Assembly: GCF_018829635.1 (NCBI RefSeq)
Contig: NZ_JAHKKG010000004.1
Location: 248,001-312,000, forward strand
DNA: 64,000 bases
Reading direction: 5' to 3'
Source of the DNA: Paractinoplanes bogorensis
GTDB lineage: Bacteria; Actinomycetota; Actinomycetes; Mycobacteriales; Micromonosporaceae
The notes beneath the pieces are model-generated. The model did not search any database. It saw nothing but the letters and a program-made list of their open reading frames with translations, and had not been told where the DNA came from. Position 1 is the stretch's first letter, and every line of letters starts with the position of its first letter. This document shows positions 45,624 through 54,191 of this stretch, piece after piece. The translations under genes were made by a program, and so were the position numbers.

Positions 45624-46172
45624 TCAAAAGTGGCTGGGCGACAGGACGGCGGCGCATCGGAGATTGCGGTAGCGGCCGAGGTGGTCCAGGCCGTAGCCGA
45701 CGATCAGGCCGGATCCGACCTCGAAACCGACGTACGTGGGGGTGTCGGCGAACCGGGCCGTCTCGGGTTTGCGCAGCAGGGCGCACACGGCGATCGAGGC
45801 CGGTTCGCGCTGGGCCAGGTTGGCGATCAGCCACGACATGGTGAGCCCGGTGTCGATGACGCCGTCGACGATCAGCACGTCGCGTCCGGCGATGTCGATA
45901 TCGAGATCCTTGAGCAGGCGGACGGAGCCGGAGGCGCGGTTGCGGGTGCTGTAGGACTTGACGGCCATCCAGCCGATTTCGAGCATTCCCGCGTACGCGC
46001 GAGCCAGGTCGACGGTGAACGTAGCCGCCCCGCCGAGCACGCCGACCAGCACAGGTGTCCGGTCTCCGTAGACCTCGTGCAGTTCGGCGGCGAGCGTGCC
46101 GACCCGGGTCAGGATCTGCTCCTCGGTCAGGAGCACCTGTTCGAGATCGTCCGCCACGTCGGCAGCGTCCAC
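45624..46172 (-). CDS. hypoxanthine phosphoribosyltransferase-like protein
   Basis: A 182-residue type I phosphoribosyltransferase. Its fold is plain: VLLTEEQILTRVGTLAAEL, VLVGVLGGAATFTVDLARA, then the PRPP loop VLIVDGVIDTGLTMSWLIAN. In true HPRT the loop is E/D-D-x-x-D-T-G with two adjacent acids; here the second is glycine (D-G). The flexible loop SYSTRNRASGSVRL is kept. GTG at 46170-46172 follows GGGGAAG. It may be a salvage enzyme with altered kinetics or a relative with another role. Confidence 0.75.
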   Translation of the reverse strand: MDAADVADDLEQVLLTEEQILTRVGTLAAELHEVYGDRTPVLVGVLGGAATFTVDLARAYAGMLEIGWMAVKSYSTRNRASGSVRLLKDLDIDIAGRDVLIVDGVIDTGLTMSWLIANLAQREPASIAVCALLRKPETARFADTPTYVGFEVGSGLIVGYGLDHLGRYRNLRCAAVLSPSHF

Positions 46173-46342
46173 TGTGCTTCCCCTCGGTCTCTTTCGGCTG
46201 GATCTCCGGAAAGTTAACGGCAGGTGACGGAAAAAGCCCCCGATTTCCGACACGCCCCGGGTCCTCTTTCCGCGTCGTTCAAGTTCTAGTAAGGTCCGCG
46301 CGGTCGATCGTTCATGTTTCGGGTTTCCCAGGAGTCACGGCT

Positions 46343-47167
46343 ATGGCGCAGCGGTATCCCCTCGCAGAGATCCGCGAACGCACGTACAAGAGCAAGGATG
46401 CCTGGTGGACGGTGGGTCTGGTCGACCCGCTGGCGTCCCGCCTGGTCCAGCTCGTGTCGCCGTGGCGTTCCGTGACTCCCAACCGGCTGACCCTCCTGGC
46501 GTTCGTGGTCGGTCTCGGCAGCGCCTACAGCTTCTGGCGGGCCGGCTATCCGTGGCTGCTGCTCGGGGCCCTGCTGTTCCACCTCAGCTTCGTCCTGGAC
46601 TGCATGGACGGCAAGATCGCCCGGCTGAACGGGACGGGCTCGGCCTTCGGGTCGTGGCTCGACTACGTGCTCGACCGGCTGCGGGTGGCGGTGTGCGCGG
46701 TCGGCCTGTTCGGCGGTCAGTACGTCGCGACCGGCAACCTGGCCTACATCTGGCTCGGCGCGGTGGTCGTCTTCCTCGACATGTTCCGCTACCTGAACGC
46801 GCTGCAGATGGGCAAGGTCCGGGCCGACCTCGGTCAGGGCGGCCCGATCATGACGGACGAGGACTCGGACACCGGCCCGGTCGTGGTCACCAGCCCGCCG
46901 CCCGGGGCGAGCGTGTCGCCGGTGTGGCGGCTGCGCGACTTCCTGGTGCGCCACCGGATCCGGCCGCACCTGTTCAGCGGCATCGAGTTCATGATGTTCG
47001 TGTTCATCATCGGGCCGGTCAGTGCGCTCATCATCCCGGTCGGTGTGGCGTCGTCGGTGCTGATGGTCGCGTTCGAGTTGCTGCTGATCCTGCGGCTCTA
47101 CGCGTACGCGAAGCGCAAGTCGGCCGCCGTCGCCGCGGTCCCGGCGCAGGTGCCCGCCGTCGTCTGA
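46343..47167 (+). CDS. CDP-alcohol phosphatidyltransferase family membrane enzyme
   Basis: A 274-residue protein with about six helices. The full family motif is present: DGKIARLNGTGSAFGSWLDY followed by VLDR, that is D-G-x2-A-R-x8-G-x3-D-x3-D. It transfers a phospho-alcohol from a CDP-activated donor, for phospholipid or inositol-lipid synthesis. A long soluble insertion (about 165-205) interrupts the later helices. ATG at 46343 follows AGGAG. The GNAT gene converges on it with a 3-base gap. Confidence 0.9.
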   Translation: MAQRYPLAEIRERTYKSKDAWWTVGLVDPLASRLVQLVSPWRSVTPNRLTLLAFVVGLGSAYSFWRAGYPWLLLGALLFHLSFVLDCMDGKIARLNGTGSAFGSWLDYVLDRLRVAVCAVGLFGGQYVATGNLAYIWLGAVVVFLDMFRYLNALQMGKVRADLGQGGPIMTDEDSDTGPVVVTSPPPGASVSPVWRLRDFLVRHRIRPHLFSGIEFMMFVFIIGPVSALIIPVGVASSVLMVAFELLLILRLYAYAKRKSAAVAAVPAQVPAVV

Positions 47168-47170
47168 GTA

Positions 47171-47629
47171 TCAGAGCGTGCTGTCCATCACGGTGACCTC
47201 GGGGAGCGCGGTGAACCCGCCGCGCGCGTAGAGCTCGATGGCCCGGACGTTGGCCGACTCGGTCTGCAGTGAGAGCCGGTGGGCGCCGTTGGCCCGGGCG
47301 TCGTCGGCCACCACCTCGAGCATCTCGCGTGCCACCCCGCGGCGGCGGGCGGCCGGGCGGACGTAGAGGTCGCGGACCAGCCACACCGTGCGGAGGGTGA
47401 GGGCGGCCGGGACCACCGCGACCGTACAGACGCCGTCGGTGACTCCGTCCTGCGCGCCGCAGGCCAGGTAGACGCGGGCCCGGGCGGCGTCGATCTGCTC
47501 GCGCAGCCACGTCGCGACCGCCTCCGGAGCCGGGTTGGCGCCGTAGTGCTGGCGATAGTCGTCGAGGAGCCGGGCCGCAGCGTCCCAGTTCCCAGGCTCG
47601 GCGTCGTCCCCCAACCGCGTCACGGTCAC
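47171..47629 (-). CDS. GNAT family N-acetyltransferase
   Basis: A 152-residue acetyltransferase. The acetyl-CoA loop is seen as LYVRPAARRRGVAREML (R-R-R-G-x-A), with RLSLQTESANVRAIELYARG after it, the usual C-terminal strand and helix. The acceptor is not known. Confidence 0.88.
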   Translation of the reverse strand: MTVTRLGDDAEPGNWDAAARLLDDYRQHYGANPAPEAVATWLREQIDAARARVYLACGAQDGVTDGVCTVAVVPAALTLRTVWLVRDLYVRPAARRRGVAREMLEVVADDARANGAHRLSLQTESANVRAIELYARGGFTALPEVTVMDSTL

Positions 47630-47677
47630 CCGCCCATAATCCTCCTATCTGCTGATAAAAAGGGCATAATTGGAGCT

Positions 47678-48229
47678 GTGGCGCACATCGATGAGGTCCT
47701 CGGACCGGATGACGACACGATCACCTTCCGGCAGTCCCGGGCGAACGTCTACGTCACGATGCTCTGGGTGATCGCCGCCGTCTGGATCACCACCCTGGCC
47801 CTGTTCACGGCACTGCGGGTCGCCCTCGGCGACACCCCGTCGGCCGGCGACCTGGTGCTCTACCTCGAGCTGGGCCTGATCGTCCCGGTCGTGACGGCCG
47901 CGGTGATCCTGCTCGCGGCCTGGAACCGCCTGGGCTGGCTGCACAGCTCGATGCGCGGCCTCGACTTCGCGGCCACCGGGAGGCGCCCGGTGCACGTGCC
48001 GTGGGCGGGCATCCACGAGGTGGCGTTGCGCTACCGGGGCCCGTTCACCGAACTCATCATCACCCCGGTCGACGCCGACTTCGCCGAGCCCGGCGACGGA
48101 CCGGGCCGGGCCCCACGGATGCGCCGCCGTTCCGGCCGGACGGCCTACCTGGTCGATGTGGGCCTGATGTCCCCGGCCCCCGAGGTCCTGCTGGCCGAGC
48201 TGCACCGCCGCCTGCCCACCAAGGTCTGA
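47678..48229 (+). CDS. two-helix membrane protein with PH-like soluble tail
   Basis: A 183-residue protein. Two helices near residues 25-45 (VTMLWVIAAVWITTLALF) and 60-85 (LGLIVPVVTAAVILLAA) are followed by a soluble beta-rich part (VPWAGIHEVALRYRGPFTEL) reminiscent of bacterial PH-type domains. GTG at 47678 follows GGAG closely. Function unknown. The following 470 bases hold no gene. Confidence 0.7.
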   Translation: MAHIDEVLGPDDDTITFRQSRANVYVTMLWVIAAVWITTLALFTALRVALGDTPSAGDLVLYLELGLIVPVVTAAVILLAAWNRLGWLHSSMRGLDFAATGRRPVHVPWAGIHEVALRYRGPFTELIITPVDADFAEPGDGPGRAPRMRRRSGRTAYLVDVGLMSPAPEVLLAELHRRLPTKV

Positions 48230-48699
48230 CCGAGCCCGGCACTGGACCGGCCGATTTCGCGGGGGTCCGACCGGCGGTCTGACCCCAAGGCCCACGCCCG
48301 CGCCGACTGCCGGGGCCGTTCGCCGGCCACGCTCATCACGCGCGGTCCGCGACGCGCGGCCTGGCGGGGTCGGTCGGCCGCGCAGCCGGCCCGCGTCGGC
48401 GACAAGGAGCACTCCTCACGCACGAACCGCCGGGCCCGGCGCAGAAGACGGATCTTCGCGACGATCCCCGAACCTGGCGACCAGATCACCGACCGGAAAC
48501 GCCGCGGCCCGCGCGGCGAACGACCCTGATACCTACTGGCATCGCCACCAGGAGGCAGAGACACCGTCCCGAACCGGCAACCACAGACGTTGGACCGGCT
48601 ACACCGTGCTCAACGAGAACCGGACCTGCTCGAGCGTCAGTCGGTCCGGCCGCGGTCTCCGATGGCGGTGTCCGGTCGGGTGGCGCTTGACCGGGGCCG
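48230..48699. other. gene-free stretch
   Basis: About 470 bases with no reading that shows actinomycete codon bias throughout. I see no tRNA, repeat or clear terminator. It separates the membrane protein from the AraC gene and must hold the promoter of the latter. Confidence 0.5.
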
Positions 48700-49596
48700 A
48701 TGTGGGCGGTGACCCTGGCGGGCATGGGGGCGCAGATTCACTCCGTGCCGGCGGTGATCTCGGCCGCGCCGTGTGAGGTGGCGGTGCGGGCGGCGCGGCC
48801 CGGGCTGAGGCCGTACGTCGTCGGGTATTCGGGGTTCCGGGCCTGGGGTGGGCGGCCGATCGCGCATCTGGTGCTGCCGCTGGCGTACACGACCGTCGTG
48901 ATCGACTTCGGGTTCTCGTCGGGGCTGGTCAATGGGCCCCGGGGCGTTGCGACCTCCGCGGGGGAGACGGTGTGGGGGCACGGGGTGAGCGTCGGGCTCA
49001 CGCCGTGGGGGACGGCTGCTCTGTTCGGCGTTCCGGCGGGGGAGCTCGGGCCCGATCCCGTACGGATGGAGGCTCTGCTCGGGTCCGTTGCCACCGAACT
49101 CCCGGGGCGGCTCGAAGCTGCGGGCGACTGGTCCCGGCGGTTCGACCTCGTCGAGGACACGCTGGTGGGCTGGCTCGACCCGGCCCGCGTCGTTCCGGAC
49201 CGGGCTGTGATGCGGGCGTGGCAGCGGCTGCAGGGGGCGGACCAGCCCCGGGTCGGGGTCCTCGCGGCCGAGTTGGGGGTGTCGCGGCGCCGGTTGGAGC
49301 GGGGGTTCCGGCAGCATCTCGGGCTGTCGCCGGCGACTGTGGGGCGGATCGCGCGCTTTCAGCGGGCGGTCGGGCGGCTGGCGTCGGGAGCGGGCCTGTC
49401 CGAGGCGGCGGCCGGGAGTGGCTACGTCGATCAGGCGCACCTGGCCCATGACACTCGCGCGATGGCGGGGCTGACGCCCACCGGGCTCGCGGGCCACCTG
49501 CGGACGCCGCCGATCATGGCCCAACCGCCGACGCCGATTGTGGCTCCGCCGGCGGCGTCGCATCGGTACAAGACGGGGGCCGCGCGGCGCGCCTAG
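48700..49596 (+). CDS. AraC family transcriptional regulator
   Basis: A 298-residue regulator. The N-terminal part (about 20-190) is an effector domain of mixed strands; the C-terminal AraC double helix-turn-helix covers about 200-280 (GVLAAELGVSRRRLERGFRQ, HLGLSPATVGRIARFQ, AAAGSGYVDQAHLAHDTRAM). The start is ATG 48700 or ATG 48724. The SDR gene begins 11 bases after its stop, so it probably controls or is cotranscribed with that enzyme. Confidence 0.88.
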   Translation: MWAVTLAGMGAQIHSVPAVISAAPCEVAVRAARPGLRPYVVGYSGFRAWGGRPIAHLVLPLAYTTVVIDFGFSSGLVNGPRGVATSAGETVWGHGVSVGLTPWGTAALFGVPAGELGPDPVRMEALLGSVATELPGRLEAAGDWSRRFDLVEDTLVGWLDPARVVPDRAVMRAWQRLQGADQPRVGVLAAELGVSRRRLERGFRQHLGLSPATVGRIARFQRAVGRLASGAGLSEAAAGSGYVDQAHLAHDTRAMAGLTPTGLAGHLRTPPIMAQPPTPIVAPPAASHRYKTGAARRA

Positions 49597-49606
49597 CGTG
49601 CCGCGC

Positions 49607-50323
49607 ATGACGTTGACGGGGAAGACCGCGCTGGTGACCGGCGGGTCGAAAGGGATCGGGCGGGCCGTCGTCGAGCTGCTGGCCGGGCAGGGGGCGACCG
49701 TCGTCTTCACCTACCGGCAGGACAAGACCGCGGCCGACGAGGTGTCACGTGCCTCGGGGGCGGTCGCGGTGCCGGCCGATCAGGCCGATCTGGACAGTCT
49801 GGATGCGATGTTCGAGCCGGTCCGGGACGGGCTCGACATTCTGGTCAACAACGTGGGCGCGGTGACGTCGGGGCCGATCGAGGGGCTGACACCGGACGAG
49901 TTCGACCGGGTGTTCGCGATCAACACGAAGTTTCCGCTGTTCGCCGTCCAGCGGGCGCTGCCGCTGCTGCGCGACGGCGGCCGGATCGTGAACATCTCGA
50001 CGTTGAACACGTTGCTGCCGGCCGCCGGGCTGAGCCTCTACTGTGCCAGCAAGGGGGCGCTCGAGCAGCTCACCGTGGTGGCGTCGCGGGAGCTGGGCCC
50101 GCGTGGCATCACGGTGAACACCGTCTCGCCGGGCGCCACCGACACCGGCACGCTGCGGGCCGTGAACCCGCCCGAGGCGCTCGAGGGGGCCGCGCGGGCG
50201 ACCGCTCTCGGGCGGCTCGGACAGCCCGCCGACGTAGCAGCGGTCGTCGGCTTCCTCGTCTCGGCGCAGGGCCGCTGGGTGACCGGGCAGAACGTCCGTG
50301 CGACCGGCGGCCTGTACGTGTAG
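49607..50323 (+). CDS. short-chain dehydrogenase/reductase
   Basis: A 238-residue classical SDR. The cofactor loop is TGGSKGIG, the NNVG motif is in ILVNNVGAV, catalytic Ser in IVNISTLNT and Tyr/Lys in YCASKGALEQL. The C-terminus (GLGRLGQPADVAAVVGFLVS type) matches 3-oxoacyl reductase-like enzymes. The AraC gene lies directly upstream. Substrate unknown. Confidence 0.9.
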   Translation: MTLTGKTALVTGGSKGIGRAVVELLAGQGATVVFTYRQDKTAADEVSRASGAVAVPADQADLDSLDAMFEPVRDGLDILVNNVGAVTSGPIEGLTPDEFDRVFAINTKFPLFAVQRALPLLRDGGRIVNISTLNTLLPAAGLSLYCASKGALEQLTVVASRELGPRGITVNTVSPGATDTGTLRAVNPPEALEGAARATALGRLGQPADVAAVVGFLVSAQGRWVTGQNVRATGGLYV

Positions 50324-50332
50324 AAAGCTCAC

Positions 50333-51121
50333 GTGCAGATCGTCACGCGGGGGGACCGGCCGGATCTCGAGGCCGAGGCGTCGGAGACGTTCCGGGAGCG
50401 CTGGCCCGAGTTCATCTTCCACGACGCGGTGTCCAGGAAGTACATCGAGCGCGTCGGGCAGTACTTCGGGCGCTTCGACATCATGGCGCTGGACGACGAC
50501 GGCCGGGTGATGGCCGGGGGCTGGGGCGTGCCGTTCGCGTGGGACGGCACCGTCGAGGATCTGCCCACCGGCTACGACGACGCTCTCACCCGGGCGGTCG
50601 AGGGTCACGAGGCCGGCGTCACGCCGACGACCCTGAGCTTCATGGCCGCCGCGGTCGGGTCCGCCTTTGACCGGCGGGGGCTGGCTACCGAGGTGCTGCG
50701 GGAGCTTTCCCTGCGGGCGTACGGGGAAGGCCTCTCGCATGTCATCGCTCCGCTGCGGCCCACCTGGAAGCACCGGTATCCGGACGTTCCGATGGCCGAG
50801 TACGCGACGTGGGCCCGCGCCGACGGCTTGTCGATCGACCCGTGGGTCCGGACCCACCAGCGGATGGGGGCGCGGATCCTCGGCCCGGCCCCGGCGTCGA
50901 TGGTGATCGCCGGAACCGTGGCCGAGTGGCAGGAGTGGACCGGGATGGTGTTTCCGGTGACGCGCGACTACATCGTGCCGGAGGCCCTGAACCTGGTGCA
51001 CGTCGACGTGCACCAGGACCGGGGTGTCTATGTCGAGGAGAACCTCTGGGTGCTCCACGCTCCTTGGACGAAGGCTGCTCCACGTTCCTTGGACGAAGGC
51101 TGCTCCACGCTCCTTAGATGA
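50333..51121 (+). CDS. GNAT-like acetyltransferase with repeat-extended C-terminus
   Basis: A 262-residue protein. The core has GNAT-type features: RVMAGGWGVPFAWDG, AVGSAFDRRGLATEVLREL and HVIAPLRPTWKHRYPD, as in a larger acetyltransferase subgroup. The last 20 residues (from about HAPWTKAAPRSL) are encoded by a tandem 25-bp DNA repeat and end by chance in the neighbouring gene, so the natural end was probably earlier. GTG at 50333 follows the SDR gene by nine bases. Confidence 0.75.
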   Translation: MQIVTRGDRPDLEAEASETFRERWPEFIFHDAVSRKYIERVGQYFGRFDIMALDDDGRVMAGGWGVPFAWDGTVEDLPTGYDDALTRAVEGHEAGVTPTTLSFMAAAVGSAFDRRGLATEVLRELSLRAYGEGLSHVIAPLRPTWKHRYPDVPMAEYATWARADGLSIDPWVRTHQRMGARILGPAPASMVIAGTVAEWQEWTGMVFPVTRDYIVPEALNLVHVDVHQDRGVYVEENLWVLHAPWTKAAPRSLDEGCSTLLR

Positions 51122-51125
51122 AGGC
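51051..51125. repeat. three tandem 25-bp repeats across two gene ends
   Basis: Units 51051-51075, 51076-51100 and 51101-51125 each read TGCTCCACG[CT]TCCTT then [GA]GA[CT]GAAGGC. The third unit contains the stop of the YggT gene (TTAGATGAAGGC), the first two lack that stop. 25 is not a multiple of three, so the insertion changed the frame of the acetyltransferase end. Confidence 0.9.
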
Positions 51126-51383
51126 GCGGATGATCACGATGCCGAAGAAGACGATCAGGAAGGCGATGTCGATGCCGACGCCGCCGGCGCGCAGGGGCGG
51201 GATGACCCGGCGGACGGGGGCGAGGATGGGCTCGGTCACGGCGAAGACGCCGGACATCAGGCGGGCGCGGAAACCGCCGGCCGCCGCCGGGCCGGCCAGG
51301 ACCGTGCTCCAGTCGAGCAGGGCCCGCGCCACGAGCAGCAGCTGCACCAGCAGCAGCAGAAAGTCGATGAGCGCGAGGACCAC
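51114..51383 (-). CDS. YggT family membrane protein
   Basis: An 89-residue protein with two helices (LIDFLLLLVQLLLVARALLDW at 5-25, given in part, and VGIDIAFLIVFFGIVIIRAF at the end) and a conserved loop TEPILAPVRRVIPPLRAGG. These are the hallmarks of YggT proteins, which in actinomycetes often sit in the division cluster; here it is isolated. GTG at 51383 follows GGAGG. Confidence 0.85.
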   Translation of the reverse strand: MVLALIDFLLLLVQLLLVARALLDWSTVLAGPAAAGGFRARLMSGVFAVTEPILAPVRRVIPPLRAGGVGIDIAFLIVFFGIVIIRAFI

Positions 51384-51432
51384 GAATACCTCCAGGTGAC
51401 CGGGGTGGGACGACTCCTCTACTGTGCGTCGG

Positions 51433-51891
51433 TCAGCTGTGCGATTGCTGTACGCCCCCTGTGCTCAGGATGCGGGTCACGAGGTCGTGCATCTGCTGTT
51501 GCTCGGCGTCGGTCAGCACGCCGTCGAGCCGCTCGGCCACGGCCGCCTCATAGGTCACGGTGGCCGCGGTCCACACGGCTCGCCCGGCCGCGGTCAGCGC
51601 GATCAGGCTGGCCCGCCGGTCGCCGGGGTCGGGCGCGCGCTCGATCAGACCGGCCGCGCGGACCCGCTCGGCGAGCTTGCTGGCCCCGCCGACCGTGATG
51701 CGCATCTCCCGGGCCAGGTCGCCGACACGAAAAGCGACAGGAAAGGCGACGCCCCGGGCCAGCACGTCGAGCGCCTCGTACGACGCCAGCGGAAGGCCGT
51801 GCACGCGCTTGAGGCGGGCGTCGACGTGCTCCCAGAGCTCGATCTCGAGGCGTACGAGGTCGGTCAGCCAGCGCACCCGGCGGTCATCCAT
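51433..51891 (-). CDS. MarR family regulator
   Basis: A 152-residue winged-helix regulator. The DNA-binding region reads SYEALDVLARG, FRVGDLAREMRITVGGASKL, AERVRAAGLIERAPDPGDRR and ASLIALTAAGRAV. It is divergent from a quinone oxidoreductase-type gene, and two palindromes lie in the 55-base gap; repression of that enzyme by MarR is the standard arrangement. Confidence 0.9.
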   Translation of the reverse strand: MDDRRVRWLTDLVRLEIELWEHVDARLKRVHGLPLASYEALDVLARGVAFPVAFRVGDLAREMRITVGGASKLAERVRAAGLIERAPDPGDRRASLIALTAAGRAVWTAATVTYEAAVAERLDGVLTDAEQQQMHDLVTRILSTGGVQQSHS

Positions 51892-51905
51892 GCACCAAGA
51901 TTACC

Positions 51906-51931
51906 TTCCGCGGAATTATATTCCATGGAAT
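51906..51931. promoter_or_regulatory. candidate MarR operator
   Basis: Two adjacent perfect palindromes, TTCCGCGGAA (51906-51915) and ATTCCATGGAAT (51920-51931), both with TTCC/GGAA arms, lie between the divergent MarR and oxidoreductase genes. Confidence 0.65.
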
Positions 51932-51946
51932 GTTGTTGGCCGGGGC

Positions 51947-52921
51947 ATGAGAGCCATCGTGTTGAGTGAGCCCGGACCCGTCGAGAACCTGGAGATCCGG
52001 GAGCTGCCCCGGCCGGTGCCCGGACCGGGTCAGGTGCGCATCCGGATCGAGGCGTTCGGGATCAACCGGTCCGAGCTGCATCTGCGTCTCGGGTACGCCG
52101 AGGGGGCGAAGCTCCCGGTCGTGCCGGGGATCGAGGCGGTCGGTACGGTCGACGCCGCACCGGGCACCGACCTCGAACCCGGGCAGCAGGTGGCGACGCT
52201 GATGGGCGGGATGGGCCGCACCTTCGACGGCGGGTACGCCGAGTACACGGTCGTGCCGCGGGCCCAGGTGATCCCGTTCCGGTCGGCGCTGCCGTGGGCC
52301 ACGATCGGCAGTGTTCCGGAGACCTTGCAGACCGCGTACGGGTCCCTGACCATCGGCCTCGACCTGAGAGCCGGGCAGACCCTGTTGATCCGCGGCGGCA
52401 CCTCGGCCCTCGGCTACGCCACCGCCGCGCTGGCCCGCGAGACGGGCGCGACGGTGCTGGCCACCACCCGGCGACCGGAGCGGCTCGACGACCTCGCCCG
52501 GCACGGGGTCGACCATCCGATCCTCGACGACGGTGCGATCGCCGCGCGGGTGCGCGAGCTGGCCGGTGGCGGGGTGGACGCCGCCCTGGAGCTGGTCGGC
52601 ACGCCGACGCTGCCGGACACGCTGGCCGCGACCCGGGTGCACGGCACGGTGTGCTTCGCCGGGATGCTGTCCAACCAGTGGACGATCCCGGACTTCTACC
52701 CGACCGGCTACCTGCCCAGCGGGGTGCGGCTGACCGGGTACAGCGGAGACGCCGGGTCGCTGCCTGCGGGCGTACTGCAGAACGCTCTGGACCGGATCGA
52801 GGCCGGCGAGCTCAGCCTGGGCCCGGTCACCGTCTATCCGTTCGACCGCATCCGAGACGTGCACCGGGACATCGAGGAGAACCGGGTCAGCGGCAAAGTG
52901 GTGGTGCTGACCGGTCAGTAG
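51947..52921 (+). CDS. zinc-binding-type alcohol dehydrogenase / quinone oxidoreductase
   Basis: A 324-residue MDR enzyme. It has the GroES-like N-terminus (PGPGQVRIRIEAFGINRSEL), VPGIEAVGTV, the cofactor strand LLIRGGTSALGYATAALARE and AALELVG. No structural-zinc cysteine cluster is seen, so it belongs to the zinc-free quinone oxidoreductase branch. The last 7 bases overlap the convergent BLUF gene. Control by the divergent MarR protein is likely. Confidence 0.88.
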   Translation: MRAIVLSEPGPVENLEIRELPRPVPGPGQVRIRIEAFGINRSELHLRLGYAEGAKLPVVPGIEAVGTVDAAPGTDLEPGQQVATLMGGMGRTFDGGYAEYTVVPRAQVIPFRSALPWATIGSVPETLQTAYGSLTIGLDLRAGQTLLIRGGTSALGYATAALARETGATVLATTRRPERLDDLARHGVDHPILDDGAIAARVRELAGGGVDAALELVGTPTLPDTLAATRVHGTVCFAGMLSNQWTIPDFYPTGYLPSGVRLTGYSGDAGSLPAGVLQNALDRIEAGELSLGPVTVYPFDRIRDVHRDIEENRVSGKVVVLTGQ

Positions 52922-53334
52922 GCGTGGTGCAGGGTGCGCATCCGGTTCATGAGCCGGGTGGCCGTGTCGGCGTCCAGGGTCTCGGGCGTGAACTCGTAAC
53001 CCGGCAGCACGTCGCGCAACGCCACCCGCAGATCCGGCGACGTGCTGTCGACCAGGCCCATCGACCAGTCCGGGAAGCCGCGCTCGGGGACCTCGCCGAT
53101 TGAGATCAGGGCCACCTCGCAATGCCGCGGATCGTCGCTGATCGTGCGGAAGGTCCGGTTCACCTCGTCGGCGTCCCCCTCCAGGCACTGCAGGAAGTAG
53201 TCGCGGTTGAACAGCAGCACCCCGGTGATGTCGTGCTCCGCGTTGTTGCGCCGCGCCTGGTCCCGGATCTCGAAGATCCCGTTCGGCGGCAGGCTGTTCT
53301 TGCGGCTCCGGTAGATCAGCTGGGTGACGCTCAT
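52915..53334 (-). CDS. BLUF-domain blue-light sensor
   Basis: A 139-residue single-domain flavin photoreceptor. The BLUF fold is complete: QLIYRSRKNS with the key tyrosine (Tyr8), the helix RDQARRNNAEHDITGVLLF with the conserved asparagine, and RDYFLQCLEGD with the key glutamine. The C-terminal 40 residues are a capping helix with no output domain, so it must act through a protein partner. No cyclase or PDE lies next to it. Confidence 0.9.
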   Translation of the reverse strand: MSVTQLIYRSRKNSLPPNGIFEIRDQARRNNAEHDITGVLLFNRDYFLQCLEGDADEVNRTFRTISDDPRHCEVALISIGEVPERGFPDWSMGLVDSTSPDLRVALRDVLPGYEFTPETLDADTATRLMNRMRTLHHAY

Positions 53335-53343
53335 TTCCTCAGG

Positions 53344-54090
53344 CTAGGGCGCCCGCGGCGGCTCCGGGTGCGGCTTGCCGAAGGTGACCGGCACGCCCGG
53401 CGAATACAGGACGCTCACCGGCGGGGTGGTGGGCTGGGGAAGCCCGGCGGCGCCGATCAGGGTGTCGGAGAGCGAGAGCAGCTCGGCCCGGTGCAGGGCC
53501 CACGGGGGATGCTCGTTGGCCAGGTGGACGGTGCGGTCCCAGGCGCTGGTGTGCAGGCCCCAGCGGGCGGTGAGGAACTGCTCGAGCGGGGTCGGCTCGG
53601 CGATCGCGGCCCCGACCCGTACGGAAAAATCGCTCGTCGCCCCGCGCGGGCCGGGCCAACGGCGGCGGGACGTGTAGGTCAGCACGTCGCCGGTCCGGGT
53701 CAGGCGCATGCGGGCCCACATGTAGGGCAGGCGCAGCGAGAGCCGGGCGGTGAGAACCGGGATGAGCCGTTCGGCCTCGAGCGAGCGGAACACCACGCCG
53801 CGCCGGCCCGCGCCGTCGACGCTGTAGAGCCGCACGTTGGTCTCGCAGAAGTCGCCCAGGTAGGGCACGCCGGGCCCGCTCAGGAAGCCGACCCCCTCCA
53901 TCCGGAAGCCGATCAGGCCGACGTAGGTGACGCCGTCGAGCGTGTCGGGGACGGTGCCCGGCGGCAGCAGCGGAGCGACGTCGGCCGGGTCGGCCGCCCA
54001 GTGCAGGAAGGCCAGGTCGGTCCAGCGTTGCACGAGCATCGACCGCCGTACGGGCCGTGGCGTGCGGAAGGTGACGGCCTCGGGTTTCAC
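53344..54090 (-). CDS. YqjF/DUF2071 family protein
   Basis: A 248-residue protein. The family pattern is seen from TDLAFLHWAADPADVAPLLP and TYVGLIGFRMEGVGF to YLGDFCETNVRLYSVDGAGR and GVVFRSLEAERL, all as in DUF2071. GTG at 54088-54090 or the later internal Met (MLVQRWTDLA) may be the start. The family is uncharacterised. Confidence 0.8.
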   Translation of the reverse strand: MKPEAVTFRTPRPVRRSMLVQRWTDLAFLHWAADPADVAPLLPPGTVPDTLDGVTYVGLIGFRMEGVGFLSGPGVPYLGDFCETNVRLYSVDGAGRRGVVFRSLEAERLIPVLTARLSLRLPYMWARMRLTRTGDVLTYTSRRRWPGPRGATSDFSVRVGAAIAEPTPLEQFLTARWGLHTSAWDRTVHLANEHPPWALHRAELLSLSDTLIGAAGLPQPTTPPVSVLYSPGVPVTFGKPHPEPPRAP

Positions 54091-54191
54091 GGGGCCGAGC
54101 GTACGGGCCCGGGACAGTGATGGAGTTAACGGCCGTGCGAGACCGGTTCCGCGGGGGACAATGGGAGTCACGACTAGCTTGGAGGCTCATC

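Noticed and set aside
48145..48564. 139-residue minus-strand reading in the gap before the AraC gene
   Set aside because: Arg/Ser/Gly-rich, overlaps the end of a real gene on the other strand, no recognisable domain.
54117..54191. Upstream in-frame ATG/GTG as start of the HAD gene
   Set aside because: About a third of those codons end in A or T, unlike the gene, and the good ribosome binding site lies downstream at 54181-54185.
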